DNA of 64,000 nt, taken from contig CM065378.1 of the NCBI GenBank assembly GCA_033060915.1, positions 2,368,501-2,432,500 of the forward strand. Reading direction: 5' to 3'. This document shows, piece by piece, positions 12,330 to 24,800 of the stretch; positions within the stretch are counted from its first letter, which is position 1, and the number at the start of each line of letters is the position of its first letter. Source of the stretch: Euryodendron excelsum. Taxonomy: Eukaryota; Streptophyta; Magnoliopsida; Ericales; Pentaphylacaceae. The notes under the pieces were generated by a model. It was given only the letters and a program-made list of their open reading frames with translations. It searched no databases and had not been told where the DNA came from. Made by a program: the position numbers and the translations under genes.

Positions 12330-13680
12330 CCTTTAAAAAAGATAGCCAGTAAAAATGTGCAAAAATTATACAAACTCAAATGATCAAAATTTCAAGATTC
12401 GCTCATCTTCGACACTTGTATAATGTGTTCGCATTTGTAGACAAGCAAATTTCAACTAATCATAAATAAGCACATGTCAAACCAAATGTTGATAATTGTA
12501 GGTACATGTGTCCAACTCTCCTACGTGACAGGACACCTCGGCACCTCACCGCCTTATCCTCGATACACTTGGTCCCACGTGACATCCTATTGAGGTGGCA
12601 CGTGAACCAATGATGCATCTTCATCATGCTTCTCTCAGAGGTAGAGCTTTGCCAACCGAAGATAACGCGAAAAGCGTCTCCTCCTAGCTAAGACAATAAG
12701 AGAGCCCTCACCCATACATGGCCTTGGGACACCTCCTTCAAGTCTCGCACACAAGGATCTCCATTAGTCTTTGTGGTTCCCTTGAGATACATCGTCACTC
12801 TCTCTCTTCCTAGGATTGCCTTGACTCTCTCTCTCCTTCACCTCCAGTGATCTTCCACCTCATCAGTGCCTGTAACTTTCTAGAGGACCTCTCTCCGCTG
12901 GTTTGACCTGTCATCCCTCAACTCTTCACATAATAACTTAAATATTGCCACGTGTATTGCAGATTTTTACGAAGAATGCATTAATGGGTGAATCAAATAT
13001 CAACATGTGGCAAATGGATGTAGTTTTCAAATTTACATAATTTTGACTAGTTAAATTAAGCCATTTGTTGCATGAGATCTACAATATGAGAAGGTAAGCA
13101 TGTCCTCCAATCAAAAGTATGAGAAGGTAAGCATGTCCTCCAATCAAATTTAGACACATGTCCAAAAAAAATATTATTTTTAAAAAAAGTAAATACAAAT
13201 AAAGGTCATAAAGAAGCACAAAGCCAAGAAAATTCTCTCCAACTTAACTATAAATAGAGGGACTCTTTTAGAGAGAACAAGAACTTCACATGCACCAGAA
13301 CTATGAAAGATTGAAATTTCTTAAGCCCAAAGAACACTCGATTCAAACATATTCTTTCTTTAAGATTACGCTGCAAACTCTCGAGTCTTGAAGAGAAGAA
13401 TAAGAGGATTAATTTTTTTAATTAGAAATTATAATAGAGACTGTACCCGCTTATTCAGAATAATATAGTTTGTTATTATATTTTCTTGTCTCGAATTTTA
13501 GACTCAAAATTTATGTGCTACAAATATTAAATACTATTATTGTTAAAATAGACATCAAACTGGCTTACACTTGAAATTTATGTGTTTCTAATAGTAAGTA
13601 CTATTGTTGTTGAAATACACAGCAAAGTGGCTTGCCTCTACATTCTACATGACATCATCACGATTTTTCCACAGCCTGGT
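12330..13680. other. Intergenic stretch with GC-richer repeat-like segment and LTR-like relic
   Basis: No gene is recognised. Positions 12510-12905 are much GC-richer than their surroundings (CACCTCGGCACCTCACCGCC and similar) and look like decayed LTR sequence. Positions 12930-13190 repeat the segment at 3990-4480. From 13245 an ACTATAAATAGAGGGACTC stretch resembles a core promoter, followed by a leader-like region to about 13480. This could be an LTR relic. Confidence 0.45.
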
Positions 13681-13789
13681 TCAAGCAAGTTTTCCATCAT
13701 ATTCTTGCCCTATGTTGCAAATGGATCCTAGCATTAAAATTTTGAGTTGAAGCCAGTTAGATAAGGTGTTGATCAAATGGAACACTAGA

Positions 13790-13817
13790 TGGGTTTCCCA
13801 CCCCCCACCCCCACCTT

Positions 13818-13848
<31 letters not shown>

Positions 13849-13850
13849 CT
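13790..13850 (-). repeat. G-tract and homopolymer run
   Basis: The plus strand has C-runs broken by single A or T (13798-13824) followed by about 25 T. The minus strand therefore has four G-runs with short loops, fitting the G-quadruplex pattern, preceded by poly-A. Confidence 0.7.
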
Positions 13851-14087
13851 GGTAGCTATGGAACCCATTATCATTCACTGTTTCTCAATTTCAACATGAA
13901 ATTTGGGCTGGCCATGAGATATGCCCTTGGAAATTTGACCTTCCCATCCATTAAACCACAACAAAATCTAATTCAGAATCTCAAGATTGTTTAAAAGATG
14001 CCTTACCTGACAAGAAAATGCTTGAATTACTTGATTTTCAACCTGAAATATGCGAGCTGAATTAGTTTTTGCAAATGAAATTGGGCA

Positions 14088-14270
14088 AATGAAGCTGTTG
14101 CTCAAACTACAGGCTCTAATTTCATCGTCTGGCAGATTTGTAACACGAGATTCGTGCTAGTACTAAAAATTGGTTTTTGCCTGTGGATTTTTTTTTTTTT
14201 TTTTAATTTCTACAAATTCATGCTAGTGATAAATTTGGTTTTTCTCTTAGCGGTTTTTCTTATTATTTCT
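14088..14270 (+). pseudogene. Reversed partial copy of PUX7-type exon 6 and its intron
   Basis: The plus strand reads WANEAVAQTTGSNFIVWQ (14090-14145), nearly identical to exon 6 of the minus-strand gene at 34904-34972. The likeness continues well into the adjacent intron: GAGATT(C)GTGCTAGTA, AAAATTGGTTTTTGC, AAATTCATGCT(A/T)GTGATA, CTCTTAGCGGTTTTTCTT. Similarity is roughly 85% over about 180 bp. The donor is lost (GT to AT), the start of the exon is missing, and the orientation is opposite to the source. This is a genomic duplicate that kept intron sequence, not a processed copy. About 40 bp upstream, TATGCGAGCTGAATT matches the end of exon 5 in the other orientation. Confidence 0.85.
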
Positions 14271-14739
14271 CCTCCTTTTTTTAAAAAATATAACATGGGA
14301 TTATTCTCAAAGGGCTATTATTACTTTTGATGTTATATTTCAACATGCTCAAGGTGTTTTAATTAGGATTTAATGTTAACTTTGGTCAATGCGTCGATCT
14401 TTCAAAGTCTGTTGTGGTGATACGTGTGATCACAAACGATGGATTGAAAATCTAAAAAGAAAAAATTAAATTCTAGAAGACTTTACTTTTTTATATACAG
14501 TAAGTAAAAATGTCAAAAAGGTACTTGCGAACCTACTAGGAGACACTGTATGTGACTAAATCCAGACGAAAGAGCCTTCTAGATATGAATACATATCAGG
14601 TAATACAACTTGGTATTAGCCAATAATATGAATTGTTGAACTATTATTTTTTATATCATATATGCTGTTGTGTGCATTGTTACTCTATAAATTACCTTCT
14701 TATTAAAAAAGAAACCAACCCGTAAACATGCAAAAGTTA

Positions 14740-15415
14740 CTAATCAAATGAAACCTGCTGCAGGAAAGGTGAAACTCAACACAAATGGAAGCTATTGGAG
14801 GTGTATTTATAGACACTTTGGAACTTGGAGAGAAGAGAAAAGGGAGGAAAAAAATTTTAAATTACTCTCTTTTGCTTTCTATTCTTTTCTTCCACTTTCC
14901 TTTCATTTTATTTACAAAACCAAAAAAGAAAAGAAAAATACTTTTCTTTTTCTCTCTCTGTCTTTCTTTTTCCTTTTACCTTTTATTTTTCCTTCCCTTC
15001 CCTCAAGTTCCAAACGAGAGGGCAGCTGGATCGATTGCTTTATTAGAAGACTGGAAGAGCTACAAGATTGGAAGCGAAACTTTGGGGAGGAGTCTACGGG
15101 CTCTCACAATCATTTTGCACGAAGGCATGAGGGATATTGAGATTGAATCAGATACACAAGATGTTGTGTAGCCAATAAAGAAAAGTGGGGCTTCAGCCTA
15201 AATTTCCCATTCAAAGCCTTGGTGGAAGATGCAAGATTCATTCTGCAGCGATGCAACTGTAGAATCAACCACATCCCTCACTGTAGTACGGATGCGCTGA
15301 CAAAAATGGGAGTGTACCACGAATAGGAATTTCGGATGCTTGAAAACCCTCTTTTGAAACGGCTTAGTCCCTCTTTTGTTTCTCTTTCCTTTCCAATGTA
15401 ACCAAAAAAACAAAC
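14740..15415 (+). pseudogene. LINE 3' end: RNase H-like domain remnant
   Basis: Fragments of the C-terminal RNase H domain of a plant non-LTR element are spread over frames: PAAGKVKLNTNGS (14751), IGGVFIDTLE, GMRDIEIESDTQDVV (15128-15170), EKWGFSLNFPFKALVEDARF and INHIPHCSTDALTKMGVYHE (to about 15330). A C/T-rich low-complexity block (14860-15003) interrupts the middle. The end has a terminal A-rich stretch (15405-15417), as expected for a LINE 3' tail. Confidence 0.8.
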
Positions 15416-15834
15416 AAGCACTGTTACGATGGAAATTGAGAAGAATCGAAAACACATTGGCACAATAAAAACTAAGAGGGGGTTAACTGAGCGGGCTATT
15501 TTCCTCTTTTTAACTGTAATTCAAAAAACAGTTATGGAAAGAGTACATGACCATAAGGTGGGGAAAAACCAACAAATTTGGTATGGAAGTTTTATAACTT
15601 CAAAATATAACATAACAGATAAATTGACTTCCACGCCCCCGACATGGAATATATACATAATAAACACGATGTCCCTTTGACTTACCGGTTCCATACACCC
15701 TTCTGCTCCACAGGACTCCATTCTAAGGCAATGAAAACCAGGAAAAGTGATTCTAGCAGCTGAAATCAAAATTCTTTAATGCAAGATTCTTGCAGATGGT
15801 AGCATTCTTGAAACAATACCCCGCATGATCATCT

Positions 15835-18800
15835 TCATTCCCAAGTAATCGAAATCATTGAGTTAGCAAGCCCCGACTCCTCAAATGTTAAATTGCTATC
15901 ATAGTCCAGAAACTTCGAAGCTCCTGGGATTGCCTGGGTCAAGCGAAATGGACGCATCTCAGCTTCCTTAAGTTGAGAGTAGATGAACGACCATAGCAAC
16001 TGGAAAACAAGAAAGGCAAAACGAGCAAAACTTGTAGCCTCAAAAATACACATCATGTCCCAATGTTTTGACAAAGTAAAACGCTCTTTCCAACCACACC
16101 CCACCAAAAATAAATAAATAAATAAATAAAACATACATACACCAACCAACCAGACAAACAAACAAAAAGAGAGTAAATTACATCTACCTCTCTTGAGGTT
16201 TGTGACTAATACAGCCCCCTCCCTGAGGTTCAGAAAATTACACAGACCGCCTGTCAGAGTTTGTCTTTTACCAGAGGCAACAGAAGGTATTGAAATGACA
16301 TTTTCACCCTTGGTTAGTCAAAGTATAAACAGAAATTTCAAACGAGTTAACTCACTGAGCCAAACCAACATACTGCCACCATCACCTCGAACACCACCAC
16401 CCCCTCCACCTCTGCCTCCTCATTTCACTCTTCAACCAACCCTTCTAAGTCTACCAACAAAGGTCAGCCCACCAATCTCTCTCCACTATAACATGTTTGT
16501 CCCAAACCCATTTCCCACCTTCATAGCCCGCCACTTGCATACCAAAACCCATTCCACAAACAAAGGTCATCCCACCAATGCCCTTATGTGTGTATATATA
16601 CAAATTAAGCGTCAGATCATAAGCTGTAAACAAAAAGATGACCTCTTAGTTCAGCCAAAGGTCTCACAACCAATACCAATTATCACACTAAACAAAAAAG
16701 GCCATCTAATTAGAAAAATCTAAACCAAACAAACAAAACCAATGTTCAAGCATTCAAGAATCGTGATTCATACGGCTAAACAATAGCATTTGCAGAACTA
16801 GCAATCCTCAGCCGTAGTTCACGTCGCCGTCGGCAAACTAAGTGACATCTGCAACTTGTTACCGACTGAATGTCCAGGACTCGCTTCGGCATCTTGGGTC
16901 AGCTCTCTCTGTCTCTGCCTCTGTGTGTATATATACATATATATATATATCTGCAACTCCAAAGTCCAAACCACCGAAACCCACCCCCTACCCACCCAAT
17001 CATGAGAAAGAAGAGGGATGCCATTGAAAATGCTTTTGATTGGAGCATCAGTAGGGAATCCTGGGTGATGGCTGATGTTGGTGCTGCCGTTGTTGTCATG
17101 ATAGGGTTGGTGGCTCGAGGACATTAAGGGTGATGGGAGGTCAAGTGATGGTGTTGGGGTGGTGGAAGTTGGGGTGGGTGGAGGTGGGGAATGAGTGGGG
17201 CAGGGCTTGGTGGTTGGAGATCTCTTGATTTTGAGAAACAGAATAAATGGGGGAGATGATACAGATTACGGAACCTCTCTCTCTCTCTCTCTCTCTCTCT
17301 CAAAATCAATTCACGGTAGACTAACAGAGAGGGTAATTGGTTACATAATTTTTGAAATCAGGGAGGTCAATGCAATTTTCATAACGACAGGGAGGGAGCT
17401 GTATTAGTCAAGGGAGGTGAATGTAATTTACTCAAAAAAAAAAAAAAAGAAAAGAAAAGAAACCACAACTACTGTTGAATTTAGGCTGGATTTATAGGTT
17501 TGATTCCGGATCAACAAACCAAAACGCATCTGGATCAAAGGGTTAATGATTGCAGAGATATTGACCCTAGTCACCCAATTAAACCAACCTCGGTCAAAAA
17601 TTACAGAGCTGGATCGGTTCTGTTCCAAGGGCTCTTCCTTTTACGGAACTCAATGTCATGGGGCTTCAGGGTTCTGTCCAGCAGTACACATATTGTTGAT
17701 TTGGGCACCCATTTCAGTTTACATTTGAAGTCAATACCAATCAAATACAAACAGTTACCCCTTCTAAAAAAGGGTCTTAATTTATCATCAAGTATGAAGT
17801 ACGGACACTTTTAAAAAGTTTTATGTCTGTGTTGGACACAAAACTAGTCAGACACTCCCCGACACGAGTCAAACACACATCCAAATGTTTCCAATTATTT
17901 TTTTAATATTTTAAAACCAAAAACGTTTCGAACACTTAGGAGATACACGTGTCTAATCAATACAAAAATGAACACATTGCAAATTTGAAGATAATAACTT
18001 GAGATCCAATTGTAAAATAAAAGAACTGTGATTTTATACCTTATTTGGTGTTTAAGCTATGGAATACATGATTTTTAATTTTTATAGTGTTCTCAAATTT
18101 TTTAATTATCGTTGACTAAAATATTATATTTTTGTAGTGTCTCTGCAGTGTCGTGTCCTTCATTTTTTAAATAACCGTGTCGGCATGTCGTGTCGTGTCA
18201 GGTGGTGTCCATGTCCATACTTCTTAGATCGTTAATAAGCCAAAGAACGGATTGAATGTAATAAGTGGATAGATAACTCGAAGAAATCTTCCCTAGATTT
18301 TTCCTAAGGCTTGCGAAAACAACATAAACCTCCATACATAGTTATCAGAATCGAACTGGAGATTGAACCAATCAAGGTACCAGTTCAATGGTTCACCGGT
18401 TCAACCGGTTATACAATAAACAAATAATAAAAATATATTTGAATAAAATAATAGTTAAAAAAATTATCAATGGATCAAATGATACTCCCTTTCATACCAC
18501 AACTAAAAATAAGTATAAAAATAAATACTTTATAATAAAAATTATACAAATCAATAAGTATAGAAACATTCAAGTGAACTTATTTTTCTCTCTAATTTAA
18601 TATTTTTTAATCTAGTGTCCACTAGTATTTTTAGTTTTAAAAGAAATGGTGTAAAACTTGACAATAATATGTATTATTAAGAAAATAATGCCCATTATTT
18701 TTTGCCTATTCTCTTTTTTTTTTCTTTTTTTATCCTATACCATCCTCTTTCTCATCTTTATTTTTCTTATTTTCGGTTTAGTTTATAGTTTATAAATTCT

Positions 18801-21800
18801 AATTATTATTTTTATAATAATTATATCATATATCCAATTATAATTTAAAAAGCATATAGAAACATAAGTTTCAAATGAGAAAACAATACAAAGTAGGAAA
18901 GTAAGGTTATGCATTATTTGCTTTGTCCTTTTTTTTGTATCCTCCTCTTACTTCCTTTTTTTTTTTTTTCATTTTTTTGGTTTTAGTTTAAAGTTTTTAC
19001 TTTTTTATTATATTTTTTATTAAAAAACCACAAAAAACATGTTTCTAAAAAAACGTATTATTTTAAATCATGATTAATTTATGCTATTTTAACTTTTTTA
19101 AAAAACTATCCGGTTCTCTAAATACTGACCGGTTCACCGATTTTCTAAAATACTAGCCGGTTCTTCCAGTTCAACCCGATTCTTATGCATTTCTAGTATT
19201 TTAATTGAACCGGACTAGTTCAGGGTCTGGTTCCCGGTCAACATGTTGAACAGGCTGGTCCCGTCTGATTCTGATAACTATGCCTCCATAGACCGCTCCT
19301 TTTCTTCTTTTTTTCTTTTGTAGTTATTTTCCAAACATCAATCTTCATATTCTGTCATTAAAGCATGCAAAAATAGTTACTACAGCTTATATTCAACCAA
19401 TGATAATTTTCTTTCACGTTTTCACTCATATGACACATATAAATCTAACACATTGTGTTGCACAAAGGTAAGTGAGCCCTCCCAACCATGTAAGCAAATC
19501 ATAAAAGCTATTCAGAAAACTTTACCTGTATAGGATCAGTATAGAAGAAGTTCCTTTGAAGCCTCCGACCATCAGGAAAACGAACACCAACCCTGCAGAG
19601 TAGGTTCCTATCACCCTTGGCTTCTACAGGAAGAGGTGGATATCTAGGCTTCTTTGGTGAGCACGTCTCTTCTTCCATGTCAGTATTAGTTTCATCTTTG
19701 TCTTTTGAGGTGACTCCAATAGCATCTTTCATGCTTTCCATTGAAGCTGCCAATGCTCGTAACAGCTCCTCATCTTCTTCTTTTGTTGTTTCTGCAGCCA
19801 CTGGAGCATCTGAAGTAGGTTTTCATTTCACATTCTTAGTCAAAAAGACTGCTGGGGAGAAGATGTATAAAGAGCTAAACAGACAAGAAAATCCAGGAAA
19901 AATATGATACAGAACATCCAGTCTAAACTTAAGAAGTGTCACGACATCAATATCATGATACAAACTGGTACCAAATATCAAAGTTCAACTCATAATCAAG
20001 TAAAAAAATTTCCTTTTGTTTTCATCAAAACAACCAAAATGTTTCGGTTTCTCAGGGATTGACACGAAACAATACTAGAACACTGAAATTCCAATGTTTC
20101 AACCCAAACACATTGAAATGATGTGTTGTTTCAATACGTATTAGACAATTTTGATAATTGATTGAGGCTCCTTTATTTATTTATTACTATTAGTACAACT
20201 ATCATAGTTAATATTATGTTTATTATTTGATGGGAGATTTGATTCATTGTCACGATTCACTATAACTGGTTTTGCCCTCAATTGGAAATCCTTATTTGAA
20301 AACTAATGCATTAAGAAACGCATAAACTCTCAAATTATCTTATAATCATGCAATATCAATATTAAGTTACTATCACTTTATAAAAATAAAACTTGTCAAA
20401 AAAAAATCATTTTATAAAAATTAAAGAAAACTCTCAAACTCAATTACCTAATGATTAAGGAAATTACTAAAATTGATTTTGTAACTAATTTTTTTATAAG
20501 TATTAGCATTTACAATTCGATGTTAACATCGTTTTCTTTAATTCAAATGACTGTATCGCCTTCAAATATGTCCAATTACTAATTTATTACTTTTAGAAAT
20601 ACATATGGATGGACTTTAATTCATGTCCATATGTTTCCATTTTTTTTCTCCGTTTCCATCATATCTCCCTAATGTTTCCATTTTCAAGCCCACTGAAATT
20701 ATACACCAAAACGAAATTTCTATCCTTGCTCATAATTGAGGTATTCAGCCTTAAACTCCAAAACTTATTACATATATACTTTATGTTAGAAACATTACAA
20801 TGGTTGCCTTAATTCCAATTCCAACTGAAGTGCTTCATAATGAAGCCTGGTTTGTGAGTTGAGAACGTAAAGATAATAATATGGATTCTGAGCATTGCAC
20901 ATATGCTATAACATCAGACACATTGATTGCAATTATAGAACTTAAAAGAGAATTCACTTTGTTAATTATCCACTCAAGTCATCTAAACAACCATTATGTC
21001 CTTGACTTCCCCTTTTTAAATTAAAATTAATTGGCACCACCTCCTGCTTACATAGGAAGTCAAGAACAGAGATAATATATCAGCCTCCTCAATGCCTCAC
21101 CTAGGAAGCCAATTTCCCTCAGCAAATTTGCACAGTCAAGGAGCAAGATTTTGCTTATAAAACCACCTTAGAAGACAAATTAGAAGAAAATGACGTTGAG
21201 CAAGACAAGATAACACGGCAAAATCTAGTGGAGTGGAGCAGAATAAAAAGAAGAGCAAGAAAATTACTTCTTAAAGTGATCTTGCAAGATTTAAGTGAGA
21301 GTAAGAAGGAAGAGAACTTTAGCACTATAAACAAGGAAGATGATAAAAGCAAAATTACTTAAGCCAGCCGGGCTAAGAAGCATAGACATAGACACGAGAC
21401 ACAGCACAACACAAACACACCGATACGGCAATTTTTAATAAATGCAAGACATGACATAGCAGGGAGACAGCAAAAAATGTATTTATTTTTTATATGTCAT
21501 ATTTAGTAAAATAGGCTAGTGAAAAACTGTAAGATAACTATTACTAAAATTAAAGCTTATGCATCCTAGCTTAAACATCAGATAAAGTATAAAGTCACAA
21601 TGCTTTTATCTCATTATTGGATCCCAACTTATTAACTTCAAACTTGCAATGTATTTCATGTGTGTATTTAAGTGATGAACATGAGTGTCCAAGTAATGGA
21701 CATGTGATGTGGTCACGTGGCAAAGTTCCCAAACAATTTTTTATGGAAACATATGGTTATCTAATTTTCAAGAAAGATACGAAAAACATATTTAAGAGGG

Positions 21801-24800
21801 TTGATTTCTTTAAGTTGTATGATTATCTGTCTTGGATAGGATATGATGTATTTTATGATTTTGGTCATTAGATTTAGTTTGTTCGAGGTGGTTCTTCAAG
21901 TATTGGTTGCATATAAGAAACGTGTCAACATAGGGAGGCATGTAAAGCCATGTGTCATATCCTTGCCGTGGAATGGTTGCATGGACTATGTGTCATTAGC
22001 TTTTATTAAGTGGCTGCATGTTCGCCACTTATCGTTGCCTTGTTATTTTTGGGTTTTTCTAATCCAAGGTACTTATGATGAAGTAACCTTCTTTAGCTCC
22101 TAGGGCTGTAATATTTGATTTTAAGAAATTTTTGAATGAATTGAGTTATTAAATGAGAAGATTTTTCCTCTCTCTCAGCTGGAGTAACCAGTGGTGTAAA
22201 TCCTGGGAGGAACCTAGGCAGAACTCTCTTTCCCATCTCTCATCTCCCCATCTCTTTAATTTCTTAAAGTATTTTCTCTTGCCAAGTGCTTCTTCTCTTT
22301 CATATTTCTTTCCCACCACTTTCTTTGTGAAACAACCACTAATTTCCAGGTTTCAAAGGTTGGCGTACATCAATTTTGGTATCAGAGCAAGCCTGGCTTC
22401 TAATTATCATTACATACCCAAGTTTCGTAGTGGTTCAACCTATGAAAACATTTTTCCAGGCAAAGACACTAGTTTTTTAGTCGAAAATATGGTTTCTCAA
22501 GAAAATTCTGAAAATTTCTGCAATCAAGTGAAAGAAGATAAATCTTGAACTGATTCTTGTCTTGATGCCCTAGAATCCAAGCTTCAAAAACCCTTGATGG
22601 GCTGAAGCAACTGTCTCTTTATATGAAAACCCAAGAGTATGGAACAAGTTCTTCATTTGCAATTCCAAACCAACAGGAAAATCAGTCTCGATTTGGATTT
22701 GCTCGAGTGTCCAATCTCTGTCCATCCATTGAGTGGGCATCTGCTCCTCTGGGATTTCAGCCACATCGTCTTTCAAGACAAAACAATGCATAAAATCAAG
22801 GTTTTGGAATGCCTATTAACGACACACTGCGCAAGTTCTGCTTGAAGAAAGAAAACCAACAAAATAAATCTAATGTCCAAAATCATAAAATACATCATTA
22901 CCTCATCCAAAGAAGATAATCATACAACTCAAAGAAATCTGCCTACTTAAACCTGTTTTGTCTCTTTCTTAAAAATTAGATATCCATATGTTCCCACAAA
23001 AAACTCTATGCATAGGAAATATGTTCCAGCAGTTTTCATACAATGCCTTGCAATCCAATTCCATCAACTTTAACAAGGAGACAATGATCTGTAAATGATT
23101 ACAATGACCGTTTCTGTAATTTATTGATTCAAACAGGTCTTTGTGACGCTCCTCATATACTTGCAGCACATCATCGAGCTGGATTGAAGTATTCCATTCC
23201 AGATGAGATGGCTTCGGTGCGTATTCAATCAATTGAAGATTTTGTTTAGATTCCTATGCAAATTGAAGAGTAGCTGAAAAGGAGATTCACAAATGAAAAG
23301 AGGCCTATTACTGGATATTCTGTCTTTTAAAAGGCCTGAATTAAGCATTTTAGTGTCCTCTCAGTCAAATCAAACTATGCCATGTTTGCAATCACAACGC
23401 AGCATGGGGTCTACTGCAAAAGATCGTTCAAACATTTAGTGCTTTAGATGCCAAGGATATGGTTATTTTTCTAGTCAATTTCCAAATAAACAAGTACCTC
23501 TTGCTGAAAAGGTGGAGGACAAGGTAGAGTCAGAAGAAAATGAGACCTTAAAAGAAGGAGAAAATGAGCTTAAAGCCTTATCATCAATTGATGAATACGA
23601 AGCACAAGACGACATTCGATACTCAATAGTCCTGCAAAAATTGTAGCATACAACCAAGAATGATGATGGTGATGCTTGATTATGAGAGAACATTTTCCAC
23701 ACAAGGGTTCAATGCAATGGTCAGCTTCACAGTGCACATTAATAATAGATGGAGGTAGCTGTACAAATATAGTATTGGAAGAAGCAGCAAAGAAACTTGG
23801 GCTGAAAGTTGAACCACATCCAGAGCTTTACAAGGTTGCTGGTGTGAACAGCACCTCTCCTAAAATTGACAAGCAATGTCTAGTCACCTACTCGCTTGGC
23901 AAGGTATACAAGAACACTATATTCTGTGATGTTTTGCCATTAAAAGTGTCACATTCTTCTAGGTCAACCGTAGCTCTACGACAATGATGTGATGGCCAAT
24001 GGGAAGGCAAATACATATACCTTTCAAGTTGGAAAAAAGAAAACTGAAATGGTTGGGGTGACATGTGCATTCCGAAATATTTCTATATCTTATCATACGA
24101 ATACAATCCTTCCAATGTCCGAAACATGTCCAGTACCAAAAAAAATAAAAAAGACACATTTGAACAAGTGTGCAACACAATGTCCAGCACACAACACCTT
24201 CTTAGAAGTATCGTGGTTCTTAGCCAATCAGAGAGTGGGCAAGGGCTACATGTTTCTACCCCTTGATTGGCAGTAGCCAAAGAAAATGAATTCAAGCAAT
24301 GCATGAGCTTCAAATTGCTTCAAGCATTGCTTCTCCTTCTACTACTCACAAAACTGGGGAGTTTTTAGGCATTACTTTGGCCAAGGTAAGTAAATACCAG
24401 TTTTGGCTTTGTCGTGCATTCGAGATTAGTTCGTTTGCAATCCTTTCAGGCTGTTAAAGGTGTTCACGGTTGTTGCCAATCTTCTTGGGATGTGAGTTTT
24501 CTGTTTGTAACATTTGTACATTCAGTTGCCTCGCCACTTAAGATTTTGATAATGTAATGTTGCTTTTGTACGCTAGGTTGCCTTTTGATGTAGGACAGCT
24601 TTAGGAAACTAGGACCTAAACTGCCAAGAATAGGAAGTATGGTGAGTTTGGTAATGTAAAGCCTATAGAGTTGGGGTTCTAAGAGGGACAAGAAAGACTC
24701 TACAGTTTGGAGAGAAACCGGGCTTGAATTTCGCTTAATTTTGGAAGAGGCAGATTGCAGGAATTCTCTAGACAGCAGTGTTAATTCAAAGCCCTAAGGT

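Noticed and set aside
14748..15171. Two overlapping plus-strand frames of about 130 codons
   Set aside because: They are slices of a LINE RNase H remnant linked by a C/T-rich low-complexity block, not a gene.
16193..16723. 176-codon proline-rich plus-strand frame
   Set aside because: It lies wholly inside the inverted-repeat element at 16171-17433. The composition comes from C-rich repeats and no domain is visible.
22153..22548. 131-codon plus-strand frame
   Set aside because: It crosses an LTR end and a primer binding site, so it is a chance frame with only a short gag beginning.
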